Positions 38,033 through 47,458 of a DNA stretch of 64,000 nt are shown piece after piece. Below the pieces are notes generated by a model that did no database searches, was not told the DNA's origin, and saw only the letters and a program-made list of their open reading frames with translations. The position numbers and the translations under genes are program-made. The first letter of the stretch is position 1, and every line of letters starts with the position of its first letter. Source of the stretch: UTCFX2 sp963788145 (GTDB taxonomy: Bacteria > Chloroflexota > Anaerolineae > Anaerolineales > UBA4823); the NCBI GenBank assembly GCA_963788145.1, contig CAWBFQ010000006.1, forward strand, positions 124,001 through 188,000, given 5' to 3'.

Positions 38033-40360
38033 TTATTCTCTGCGCATTTGATCCAGCAGCGCCAGGTATTCGGTTTTATTGCGCGGTCCCAATGCAACGA
38101 TCTTCTCAATAGTTTGGATTGCCCCGGCTCGATCGCCAGATTGTAGAAGAGCGTCGCCAATGGTATCAAGCTCAACCACTGCTTCAGCGATCATGCCGGC
38201 ATTCGCATAAATATCCGCCAATCGCCGCCGTAGTGGGATACTCTCCGGAAAGTCAATCAATAATTGCCGTACGAAAGTAATTAGCTTCATGTGCTGATTA
38301 TTGCTGACCATGTAGGAGATCATTTTATCCATTTCGGCCATCGCTTGCTGTTCCTGTCCGAAGCGCACATTCATATGGATGATCTGCGAACGAGCCTCTT
38401 CATCATCTGGTTGCAGCGTCCGGATCTGCTCAAAAATACGCAGCGCCTGGCGCCAGTCCAGACTCTGCATATCCATATCTGCAACCCGGTGGAGCAGCTT
38501 AACTTTTACAGATCGATCTGTATTGGCATGTTGCGCGGTTTTTAGAGCTTCCAGATAGGTTTTACGAGCCATACCCAGATCTGCCAGGTTGTAATAAACC
38601 TCTGCAAGCTGGGCATGTTCTTCAATTGCCTTATCCATTTGCCCGGAAGCCAGTAACTGGTTGATCAGCTTGTTCCGAGCGTCCAGATCGCTAGGGGCAA
38701 GATTGACCACTTTCATTGTGTACTGGATTGCTTGCTGCATCTCACCCCTAGATGCATATGTGCGTGACACAACCTCATATTTGGCAACTGCGCTTTCATA
38801 ATCCCCGCGTCGCACCAACATTTCCCCCATCAGCGCATGCATGGGCAAATAGGTAGGCGCAAAATGCAGCGCATAATAAGCCTCTTCCATCGCTGAATCG
38901 AGATGTTGCTCTTCCATCATGTCATAAATGGCAGAAACCAACTCAATCATCTGGTTGCTGCGCGCCTCCATCAATACCTCCGCCAGCGGAGTGGGTGGGC
39001 CTTTTTCTGAGTAATTGGGTAACTGCTGCCGAGCGCGGATTAATTGAGTTTTCCAATCGGCTCTGACCAACATGCCGTGAATATTCTCACACATTCGCTC
39101 TTGAATATTGCGCAGTTCCTTTTGGTGTTGCGATTCGATTAATAGTTCATAAAGTTGAAGCAGATCATCTGCTTTTTCAGCCGGAATGGTTTGTACATCC
39201 GCCAACTTTAAAGCCTGCAAATATTCAAAAGACGCCTCGCGCAGTTGATTTTTATTTCGGAGCAAATCGCCTAATAATAATCGGGCTCCCAGGGCGAAAT
39301 CAATACTTTTCACCGCATTCTGAAGATATCGAATCGCAAGGTCAACACTACCCACTTGTGCATATAAATAACCCAAATCGAATTGGGCTGCCGGATTCGT
39401 CAATCCCATATCCACTGCCCGCTGCAATTCATTTGTTGCCTGGGGGTATTCCCCGCGCGCCTGCAGGTCTACAACCTGAGAAAGGTGCAGCATCATGCGC
39501 GTCCGGTCCTGCGGTTTGGAAAGCGCGGTCGAGAAACCGGTTACAATCGCTTGCAGACCTTTCCGACCAGAGGATGATTCGCTTTCAGTGGTGGTTGCAT
39601 CTTCAGTTTCGAAAAGCATCCCCGCCAGTACTGTCAAAGCTTTTTGGCAGGCTTGTGATACCGGATCCAGTTCTGGTTGGGCGGCTGTTTGGGGCGATTG
39701 CAACTGACGCACCTGTGACATTCGCAGTGGGGCTGTCCCGCCGCGCGGACGGGAAGGTTTTGGGAGTGGTTTAAAATCCTTTAGAAGGTTTTGGTAACTC
39801 TGCGCCTCCTGGTTTCCCGGCATCAAAATTAGCGCTCGTTCGATCGATTGACGGGCTTTGTCCAAATTGCCGTTGCCCTGTAGCGCGCTAGCAGATGCCA
39901 GGTATTCGGCTACCGCCTTAGATTTATCCCCTAATCTTTCATATACAAGCGCAAGCCGGGAATGGGCCTGCAGATTTTCTGGATCTAGCCGAGTAACCCG
40001 GTCCCAATTTTCGATTGATTTTTGGACATCCCGATTCTTGAGGTATAACTCTGCAGCCCGCAAAGACGCTTGACTTGCCAGGTCCAGATTGCCCACCCGC
40101 TCACATAGCTGGGCAATTTTCTCCAGAGGCAATGGATCGGAAGGCAATATCTTAGCAGCTTTTTGATAACAGTCCAGCGCCTCCTCAAATTCCTGCAGTT
40201 CGATCAAAGCTAATCCAAGGCTGGTGAGCGCCTGTGGATGATCGGGAAATTCACCCAGCGCCTGGCGGTAATAGGCTGCTGCCCGATCCCAATTCTGATC
40301 CCAGGCAGCCGAGTGACCCTGGTTCATTGCTTGTTGAAAGGTATCCTGACTTTCGGTCAT
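38033..40360 (-). CDS. Large cytoplasmic TPR-repeat protein
   Basis: 775 residues without signal peptide or membrane helix. TPR units fill most of the chain: for example AAAYYRQALGEFPDHPQALTSLG near residue 27, NWDRVTRLDPENLQAHSRLA near 120, AVAKYEVVSRTYA and MQQAIQYTMKVVNLAPSDLDA in the second half. A linker at about 200-270 is rich in Pro, Arg and Ser. It lies 93 bases downstream of polA on the same strand and may be cotranscribed. Function unknown; a scaffold role is the usual one for such arrays. Confidence 0.8.
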   Translation of the reverse strand: MTESQDTFQQAMNQGHSAAWDQNWDRAAAYYRQALGEFPDHPQALTSLGLALIELQEFEEALDCYQKAAKILPSDPLPLEKIAQLCERVGNLDLASQASLRAAELYLKNRDVQKSIENWDRVTRLDPENLQAHSRLALVYERLGDKSKAVAEYLASASALQGNGNLDKARQSIERALILMPGNQEAQSYQNLLKDFKPLPKPSRPRGGTAPLRMSQVRQLQSPQTAAQPELDPVSQACQKALTVLAGMLFETEDATTTESESSSGRKGLQAIVTGFSTALSKPQDRTRMMLHLSQVVDLQARGEYPQATNELQRAVDMGLTNPAAQFDLGYLYAQVGSVDLAIRYLQNAVKSIDFALGARLLLGDLLRNKNQLREASFEYLQALKLADVQTIPAEKADDLLQLYELLIESQHQKELRNIQERMCENIHGMLVRADWKTQLIRARQQLPNYSEKGPPTPLAEVLMEARSNQMIELVSAIYDMMEEQHLDSAMEEAYYALHFAPTYLPMHALMGEMLVRRGDYESAVAKYEVVSRTYASRGEMQQAIQYTMKVVNLAPSDLDARNKLINQLLASGQMDKAIEEHAQLAEVYYNLADLGMARKTYLEALKTAQHANTDRSVKVKLLHRVADMDMQSLDWRQALRIFEQIRTLQPDDEEARSQIIHMNVRFGQEQQAMAEMDKMISYMVSNNQHMKLITFVRQLLIDFPESIPLRRRLADIYANAGMIAEAVVELDTIGDALLQSGDRAGAIQTIEKIVALGPRNKTEYLALLDQMRRE

Positions 40361-40453
40361 CTCATCTCCTTGCGAAACTTGCTTCGGCGATAGTTGCTTC
40401 GCCCATCAGCCAGATCCACCCTTTTTTTCATCTGGCCTGTCCGAATTGGCTCA

Positions 40454-43271
40454 TCATTGCATTTTTTCCATCATCCCCCAGTTCAGGCCATATCGGGCTT
40501 CGGTTGAGAGCGGCACGTCCAATGGATAGGCTTTTTCCATCATATCCTGTACAAGTTTTGCAGCCGTACACAGTTCTTCAGCCGGGCATTCAAGCACCAA
40601 TTCATCGTGGACCTGTAGGATGATTCGGGTTGAAAGACCTGCATCTTTAAGCGCTTTTGGCACCTGGATCATCGCGATTTTCATGATATCCGCCGCGCTG
40701 CCCTGGATGGGCGCGTTGATCGCTTCTCTCTCTTCTCGGTTCCGCTGATTATAACTTGAGGCGGATTTCAAACCAGGAAAGTATCGCCGCCTGCCGAGCA
40801 GAGTCTCAACGTACCCTTGCTCAGCAGCCAGGCGTCGTATTCCATCCAGATAACGTTTAACCCCTGGAAATTGTTTGAAATAGGCTGCAACAAAATCTTC
40901 TGATTCCGCCAGGGTCAGATCTGTATAACGGGTGAGCCCAAATGCGCTCATTCCGTAGATCAGCCCGAAGTTAATCCCTTTTGCGTGTCGCCGCTGTTCA
41001 GGTGAAACGTTTTCCAGCGAAATGCCATACACCGCCGCGGCGGTAGTGGCATGAATATCCTGTCCAGAACGGAAAGCCTCCAGCATGGCCAGGTCATTCG
41101 CCATATGAGCGACGATGCGCAGTTCAATCTGAGAATAATCGACCCCCAGTAGATAATGCCCTGGCGAGGCGATGAACGCATTTCGCACCTTGCGCCCGAT
41201 TTCTGTTCGGATGGGGATATTCTGCAAATTGGGGTCCGAAGAAGCGATTCGTCCAGTCACAGATCCGGTCTGATTAAAGGATGTATGGATCCTTTTGGTT
41301 TGTGGATTCACCTGGGCTGGGAGCGCATCCACATAGGTGGATTTAAGCTTGGATAATTCACGATATTCCAACACCCAATCGACTACTGGGTGGGACCCCC
41401 GCAGGTTCTCCAAAACATCCGCAGAGGTGGAATAATGCCCGCTTGCTGTGCGCTGCGTGCGGTCTGGAGGTGAAATCCTCAGGCGTTCAAATAAAGCCAC
41501 CGAGAGCTGTTGGGTGGAGTTCAGGTTAAATGGCTCCCCGACTGCGTTCTGAACCTGGCTTTCGATTTCTAGCAGACGCTTGTTCAATTCGCCGGACATC
41601 TGGCGTAGATAGTGCACATCCAGCGCCACGCCTTCCATCTCGATCTCTGCCAGACCGCCAATCAAAGGCATCTCCAGATCCTGGAAAAGCCCCATCGCTT
41701 TTCTTTGCTCCAACTCAACCGTTAGATCTGGTTTCAGCATCAACACTGCCTGCACATCCATCGCGGCGTAATTGGCTGCTTGTCGTGAGGGCACCTGAGC
41801 CATCGTGATCTGGTTGCGCCCTTTCCCAATCAGCTCCTCAATGTGCGTCATACGGATGCCTTTTCGCACCCAGGTCAGGTTTTTAAGGCCCAGGTTGCGT
41901 GAGCCGGAATCGATCAGCCATTCTGCAATCATTGTATCGAATGAGAGTGGGGAGACTGTTAATCCATTCCGCTTCAGCAGGACGTAGTCGTATTTCAGAT
42001 TATGTCCTACCTTAGGGATATTCGGGTCGCTCAGCGGTTTTCTTAGCGCTTCGATAACTGTCGCCAGCGTCAGTTGTGGATTATCTGCGTCAGGATGCTT
42101 GAGCGGGATGTAATAGCCCTGTTCTGGTTCAACCGCCAGCGCGATTCCGACCAGTTCAGCCCGCATCTGATCGGTCGAGGTCGTCTCCGTGTCGAATGCA
42201 ATCTCCTGCGCTTGCTCCAGAAGGCGCGCCAGGGCTTCCAATTTCTCTATCGTATCCACCAGGATCGCCTGCTGCCCGAATCCTTTTTCAACCTGGATCG
42301 CTGGTTCGGGAGACAGGGCTTCTTGCGGCGGTTGGGCTGGCTTAAAAAGGTCCAGTTGTTGACCTTTGTGTGGAACAGTTTTTCCATAGGATCTGGCAAG
42401 TTCGGTCAAGCGTGTCATCAATGAACGGAACTCAAGCTCACGGAAGATTGGCTCGACCTGGGCAAGATCGAATTCGGAAACGCGCGCCTGGTTCAGGTTA
42501 AGCGGGATTTCCAGGTCAACCACGATTCGAGCCAGCTTCTGGCTGAGATAAGCCGCTTCGCGCCCGGTCTCCAGCTTTTTCTTCACTCCGGCGGGCAGTT
42601 TATCCAGATGAGCGTAAACGCTATCTAGATCGTTGTATTCCTTCAATAGACCGGTAGCAGTTTTTTGGCCGATCCCGGCTACGCCGGGGATATTATCCGA
42701 CGGATCGCCCACCAACGCCTTATAATCCACTACTTGATCTGGGCGTACTCCCAGGTACGCTTCAACATCCTCTGGCAGATAATCCTTCGAATCAGACAGA
42801 CTCTTGCCCGGCAGGCTGACGATGATGCGCTGGTCAACCAACTGGAGCAAATCTCGATCCCCCGTGATGATTTTCACACCCAGGCCACGCCGGACCATAT
42901 CGCGCGCCGTTGAGCCTAAGACATCATCCGCTTCATACCCTTCCACTTCCAATCGCGGGATGTTTAAGGCATCGACGACCTGACGAATGCGTTTCATCTG
43001 GATTTGCAGATCGTCCGGCATTTTTTCGCGCTGTCCCTTTGTATTCGGCAAATAATTCGTCACGAAAGGTCCGCCCGGTGTCGAATGCCACCGCCAGATA
43101 CTCGGGGCGTTCCTGCTCCAGGATCCGCAGAAGTACACTGACAAAGCCATAGACCCCCGCAGTTGGCTCGCCAGAATGAGTCCGAAAGCCAGAGCCTCCG
43201 CCGCTGGTGAGTGCAAAAAAGGTTCGGTAAGCTAAAGCGTGACCATCAATCAGATATAAGATAGCCGGCAT
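40454..43271 (-). CDS. polA: DNA polymerase I, frameshifted near N-terminus
   Basis: About 938 residues after removing one extra base at 43034 (AEYKG into QREKMPDDLQIQMKRIRQ). All three domains are present: the 5'-nuclease (LYLIDGHALAYRTFFAL, YEADDVLGS, ITGDRDLLQLVD), a 3'-5' exonuclease domain with apparently intact DEDDy residues (AFDTETTS, GHNLKYDYVLL, YAAMDVQAVL), and the polymerase (DYSQIELRIVAHMA, RRHAKGINFGLIYGMSAFGL, QVHDELVLECP). A GGAGG site is 6 bases before the ATG of MPAILYLIDG. Since polA is important in nearly all bacteria, the break is most likely a sequence error. Confidence 0.96.
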
Positions 43272-43353
43272 ACAAGACCTCCAGAAGGAAGGTTGTCTAC
43301 AGTTTATCACGTGCTACAAGCACAGACAAGGCCGCGCCGGAGGCCGAATCCGG

Positions 43354-43382
43354 TTGACATTTCATGGTGAACATGTTATGTT
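43354..43382 (+). promoter_or_regulatory. Promoter abutting the SLT-domain gene at 43392
   Basis: Perfect -35 TTGACA (43354-43359), 17-base spacer, -10 TATGTT (43377-43382). The ATG lies 9 bases after the -10 box with no Shine-Dalgarno sequence between them, which fits a leaderless or nearly leaderless transcript. Confidence 0.6.
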
Positions 43383-43391
43383 TGCGTTAAG

Positions 43392-44990
43392 ATGCGGTTA
43401 GCTTATCGGGTCATCGGCGCGATATGCTTTTTTGGGATTCTTTTCCTTACCCAAGCAGGTCAGGGAAAGCATGTTCTCGCGCAAGAGACCAGTCGTTATA
43501 CAACCGTGATTATTCCCTACACTCAATATGAATGGTGGTTGATTAATTGGACCGACAACAGCGTTCTTTGCCGCGTCCTGATTGATCACGAAGGTCTGCC
43601 AACCATCGGAGAGGTCGCCCTCGATTGCGGCCCAGACTTGGCCAACCGCTGGTTCGGCACGCCACCGTGTAATAAGGAAAATATCCAGAACTGCGCTGGG
43701 GTTTATGTGTTTCTCTTCTCAACTACTCCAAAAGAGCGCGAAGTCCTGGTTGAATTGCCTGCCGCGACCGTCTGGGTCACCCTGGAAGGCTGCTCCCCAA
43801 TCCCGCCGACCAATTTCTGCTCATCTCTACCCTCGCTAACATTGACTGCCGAAGAACCGCTTCCCGAACAAAGGATCCTATCGATTCAAGGGTCATATGA
43901 CGGAGAAGCATTTTTCTGCGAAGGCAGCATCTGCACAATCCCCCTGCGCGCTTCCCCGATCCTGGGATCCACAATTGTCTTTTGGGCCAATTCCAGTTAT
44001 GGAGATTCAAGCGAACATTACCTGGCTCAGGTGCGAGTAGTGGATACCGGCGTCACCCAACAACCGGAAGGTCAGGGCTGGTATGTGGATGTGATCAGTT
44101 CTCAATGGCGAGGCCCATCTCTTGCCAGCTGCGCAGCCATTTGGGAGGCTTTTCCGCCTATCGGAACGCCACCCTCCTGGATTGCGACCCCCGATCATTT
44201 TGAGTTATTGGCTTCTGAAGAGCCTTATTATTACCTCGCTGGCCGGTTGATTGTTCAAGGATTGGTCGATGTGATCGATTGCCCGGGTGGAGGTTTGTTG
44301 TCGAGCGGTTATGCAGACGCTTGCGGGCTGGAAAAATCTCGTCCCATCCTGGAGGAATGGCAGAATCAATTTGATCAGCGCATCATTGAAGTCAGCCAAG
44401 AAACCGGTGTGCCGGCGCAATTGATGAAAAATCTTTTCGCTCAAGAAAGCCAGTTCTGGCCGGGCGTCTTCAGGGTTCCTTATGAGTTTGGATTGGGTCA
44501 GATTACCGAAAAAGGCGCTGATACCGTCCTGATCTGGAATTCCGATTTCTTCAATCAGTTCTGTCCGTTGGTCCTGTCAGAAGAAGCCTGCCAGGGAGGC
44601 TATCTCAGCCTATCCACGCGCGACCAGGCGGTATTACGCGGCGCCCTGGCCCTGCAAGCCCGGGCAGATTGCCCGGATTGCCCGACCGGGATCGACTTGA
44701 GCAATGCCCACTTCACGATATCTTTATTTGCCAATACCTTGACTGCCAATTGTGCTCAGGTCGCTCGCACCATTTATACCGCAACCAACATGATGGCTGG
44801 CCGAGTTGCAACCTATGAAGACCTGTGGCGATTCACCATCGCCAATTATCATGCCGGCCCTGGCTGCACTTCCTACGCCATCCACCAGGCCTGGATGTCT
44901 CCAGATGGCCTGACCTGGCCTTCCGTAGCTTCCTTCTTCACGGATGCCTGTCAGGGGGCTGTCCCCTATGTCGAACAAATCACGAAGTGA
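43392..44990 (+). CDS. Secreted protein with C-terminal lytic-transglycosylase (SLT-like) domain
   Basis: 532 residues. An N-terminal signal peptide (MRLAYRVIGAICFFGILFLT, cleavage probably after VLAQ) is followed by about 280 residues of beta-rich, Cys-containing sequence without known motif (IIPYTQYEWWLINWTDNSVLC...). The C-terminal part has the SLT-type features QLMKNLFAQESQFWPG, with the likely catalytic Glu, then YEFGLGQIT and FTIANYHAGPGC. It may cleave peptidoglycan or a related glycan outside the cell. Paired cysteines suggest disulfides. It is divergent from polA and ends at a bidirectional terminator. Confidence 0.75.
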   Translation: MRLAYRVIGAICFFGILFLTQAGQGKHVLAQETSRYTTVIIPYTQYEWWLINWTDNSVLCRVLIDHEGLPTIGEVALDCGPDLANRWFGTPPCNKENIQNCAGVYVFLFSTTPKEREVLVELPAATVWVTLEGCSPIPPTNFCSSLPSLTLTAEEPLPEQRILSIQGSYDGEAFFCEGSICTIPLRASPILGSTIVFWANSSYGDSSEHYLAQVRVVDTGVTQQPEGQGWYVDVISSQWRGPSLASCAAIWEAFPPIGTPPSWIATPDHFELLASEEPYYYLAGRLIVQGLVDVIDCPGGGLLSSGYADACGLEKSRPILEEWQNQFDQRIIEVSQETGVPAQLMKNLFAQESQFWPGVFRVPYEFGLGQITEKGADTVLIWNSDFFNQFCPLVLSEEACQGGYLSLSTRDQAVLRGALALQARADCPDCPTGIDLSNAHFTISLFANTLTANCAQVARTIYTATNMMAGRVATYEDLWRFTIANYHAGPGCTSYAIHQAWMSPDGLTWPSVASFFTDACQGAVPYVEQITK

Positions 44991-45007
44991 AGCAGCAATC
45001 ATTAAAT

Positions 45008-45038
45008 AAAAAAAGCGGGATCACATCCCGCTTTTTTT
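45008..45038. terminator. Bidirectional Rho-independent terminator
   Basis: A-run, stem GCGGGAT / ATCCCGC with a 3-base loop (45015-45031), and T-run on both sides. It serves the SLT-domain gene on the plus strand and the rho-small protein operon on the minus strand. Confidence 0.9.
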
Positions 45039-45050
45039 ATTATTGCCTGA

Positions 45051-45236
45051 TTAATCGATTAGCAGTTTTGCTAATCTGAGCAGTTCATCCCATTCTTCCC
45101 GGAAGAAATGCATAGTGACATTTCCCAACTCCAGGTGATATGTGGTTTCCCCATCTGGCTCGTCGGCTTTCCAGGCCAGATAATTATCCGTCTCGGCAAT
45201 TACATCTGTCTTTGGTTCAAGATCGTCTTTCGCCAT
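45051..45236 (-). CDS. Small acidic protein downstream of rho, unknown function
   Basis: 61 residues, acidic, no signal peptide or membrane segment: MAKDDLEPKTDVIAETDNYL then a short predicted beta-strand region and a helical end (EEWDELLRLAKLLID). AGGAG lies 7 bases before the ATG, which is 18 bases after the rho stop, and the terminator follows the gene directly. These signals make it a real gene cotranscribed with rho. I do not recognise the family. Confidence 0.75.
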   Translation of the reverse strand: MAKDDLEPKTDVIAETDNYLAWKADEPDGETTYHLELGNVTMHFFREEWDELLRLAKLLID

Positions 45237-45254
45237 TTCGTTTCTCCTGCTTGT

Positions 45255-46532
45255 CTATTTATCTTCGGTTAGAGTTTCCAGAAATTCTATGTTATTCGCT
45301 GTACGCTGTAAGCGCTGCAAGATTGCCTCGGTTGCACTGGATGGATCCAATCCAGCCCCATGCGGCGGCGAAGTCACCATTTGGTCGTACATTCGGCGCA
45401 TTGTCCAAACCCGTGGGGTAATATCCGGGCCTAACAACAATTCCTCCCTCCGGGTTGATGACCTTTCGATATCAATTGCTGGGAATACCCGCCGCTCTTG
45501 CAAACGTCGTGAAAGATGTAATTCCATATTCCCGGTGCCTTTAAATTCTTCGTAAACCACATCATCCATTCGCGAACCTGTATCGACCAGGCAGGTGGCG
45601 ATGATCGTCAATGAACCGCCCTCTTCGATATTCCGAGCTGCGCCGAAAAATCGTTTTGGCGGATACAAAGCAGATGGGTCAATCCCGCCGGATAACGTCC
45701 GTCCGGAAGGGGTGACCACCAGGTTATAAGCTCGCGCTAAGCGGGTGATGGAATCCATCAAGATCGCGACGTCTCGCCCAATCTCTACCAGGCGTTTAGC
45801 GCGCTCGAGCGCCATTTCTGCTACCCGAACGTGCGAAGTGACCGGCTCGTCAAATGTCGAAGAGATCACCTCCGCCTCTACAGAGCGATCCATGTCCGTG
45901 ACTTCCTCCGGCCGCTCTCCAATTAACGCCACCATCAAGTGTACTTCGGGGTATTTCGTTGAGATGGAGTTCGCGATCTGCTTGAGGATGGTCGTTTTTC
46001 CGGCTTTGGGCGGTGACACGATCAAACCGCGCTGCCCGCGACCAATCGGTGTGACTAGGTTGATCAGGCGCGTTGCCAGCGTGTGGCGATCAATCTCCAG
46101 ATCAAAGCGCCTGTCCGGGAAAATCGGCGTGAGCGATTCAAAGGTTGCCCGGAATTTCAACTCTTCTGCGTTGATCCCGTTGACCGATTCTACTTTTAAC
46201 AACCCATAATGACGTTCCGATTCGCGCGGCGGGCGTACCTGGCCAATGACCAGATCTCCGTTGCGTAGATTGTAACGCCGGATTTGAGATTGTGAAACGT
46301 AGACGTCGTAGGGGCTGAGTTGATAATGACCAGAGCGCAAGAAACCGATTCCTTCACTCATGATCTCAAGAATCCCGCCGCGCAGCTCCAGGCCTTGCCG
46401 TTCTGCTTCAGCTTGCTGGATCTTTAAGATCAAATCCTCTTTCTTGAGTTGGTTGGCGTTCTGAACATCCAGATCGCGGGCCATTTGGCGCAATGCGGCG
46501 AGTGATGCATTTTCCAATTCTAGAACTTTCAT
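45255..46532 (-). CDS. rho: Transcription termination factor Rho
   Basis: 425 residues. The N-terminal Rho_N helical domain (LENASLAALRQMARDLDVQN) is followed by the cold-shock-like RNA-binding domain (GILEIMSEGIGFLRSGHYQLSPYDVYVS), then the hexameric ATPase with Walker A SPPKAGKTTIL, Walker B VAILMDSITRLARAYN and the Q-loop GGSLTIIATCLVDTGSRMDD. It terminates untranslated transcripts. The gene is intact and has a long untranslated leader (about 270 bases). Confidence 0.97.
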   Translation of the reverse strand: MKVLELENASLAALRQMARDLDVQNANQLKKEDLILKIQQAEAERQGLELRGGILEIMSEGIGFLRSGHYQLSPYDVYVSQSQIRRYNLRNGDLVIGQVRPPRESERHYGLLKVESVNGINAEELKFRATFESLTPIFPDRRFDLEIDRHTLATRLINLVTPIGRGQRGLIVSPPKAGKTTILKQIANSISTKYPEVHLMVALIGERPEEVTDMDRSVEAEVISSTFDEPVTSHVRVAEMALERAKRLVEIGRDVAILMDSITRLARAYNLVVTPSGRTLSGGIDPSALYPPKRFFGAARNIEEGGSLTIIATCLVDTGSRMDDVVYEEFKGTGNMELHLSRRLQERRVFPAIDIERSSTRREELLLGPDITPRVWTMRRMYDQMVTSPPHGAGLDPSSATEAILQRLQRTANNIEFLETLTEDK

Positions 46533-46807
46533 ATTAACCTGTTATTCTGTCCAAAGGGGTATAAATTCTTTCCAGCCTGAATACTATTGATCTCAATTTA
46601 GTGACGATTCTCCAATGCCGAAGCTTGGGTAAAACTGGTTGCGCTGTGATAGATACAAGTTTAGCATTGGGCGATTTCTATGAATCAAAATTTGGACACC
46701 AACAAAGGGAATTCAATTTGATAAGAAAAGGAACCCAGATCTGTTTTCGGATAAAGCTCGGAAATTTTGGCGAAACCAATTTCGCAGGAGCTTCCCCAAT
46801 CCATTAT

Positions 46808-46816
46808 ATTATACCA
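46808..46816 (-). promoter_or_regulatory. Extended -10 promoter of rho, with long leader
   Basis: On the minus strand TGGTATAAT forms an extended -10 element about 275 bases before the rho start; no good -35 box is visible at the proper distance. The region 46533-46807 shows no convincing gene on either strand. A long leader before rho fits known autogenous attenuation of rho in other bacteria. Confidence 0.5.
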
Positions 46817-46827
46817 CATTCGTACGA

Positions 46828-47411
46828 TTATTCATCATCGCGTGTCAACCATCGCTCCAGACCTTCAGGAGGTTTGTAATCTGCCAGCGCATCTAAAAGC
46901 GCCTCCGGTTCGCTATTACAGCGAAAAAGCGACCGATGCTCTGCGTAAATAAACCCCTCCATGCGTGCATGATTGATCATCTCCACCAATGGACTGAAAT
47001 AATCTAGCGTGTTGAACAACCCGACTGGCTTACGGTGGATTCCAATCTGAGACCAGGTCAAAGTCTCAAACAATTCCTCGAACGTACCATAACCACCCGG
47101 CGCGGCGATAAAGGCATCTGCCTGCTCTGACAGCCTCTGTTTGCGTTGGTGCATCGAATTACCACCTCCAGGCTGCTCAACCCGTTATGAACCAGTTGAG
47201 GTGTATTGAACATCGCCGGGATAACCCCGATCACCTGCCCTCCCGCTTGCAATGCGCCGTTGGCTACCGCTCCCATCAGTCCGGTGGATCCAGCCCCATA
47301 CCACAGGGTCAGCCCACGTTTCGCGATCGCCATCCCCATGCGGGCCGCGGCTTCCAGATAAGCCGGGTTCACCTGGTCTGATGAGCCGCAATAAACACAA
47401 ATCGATTTCAT
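46828..47411 (-). CDS. LOG-family nucleoside monophosphate phosphoribohydrolase, frameshifted
   Basis: About 194 residues from MKSICVYCGSSDQVNP. The LOG signature PGGYGTFEE and the phosphate-binding GAGSTGLMGAVA are present. A missing base at 47156-47160 separates LEVV from MHQRKQRLSEQADAFIAAP. LOG proteins remove ribose 5-phosphate from nucleoside monophosphates, including cytokinin nucleotides; bacterial members often act on AMP. It lies 47 bases after the last MttB gene in the same orientation, so it may be a downstream member of the methyltransferase operon or separate. Confidence 0.85.
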
Positions 47412-47458
47412 CGCATCATTCATCGGGGGTTATTCCGCCTGTTCAGCGGCTTGTGCAA

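Noticed and set aside
46601..46879. 92-codon open frame on the plus strand in the rho leader region
   Set aside because: No ribosome site, no motif, and it runs into the LOG gene antisense. The region is better explained as the rho leader.
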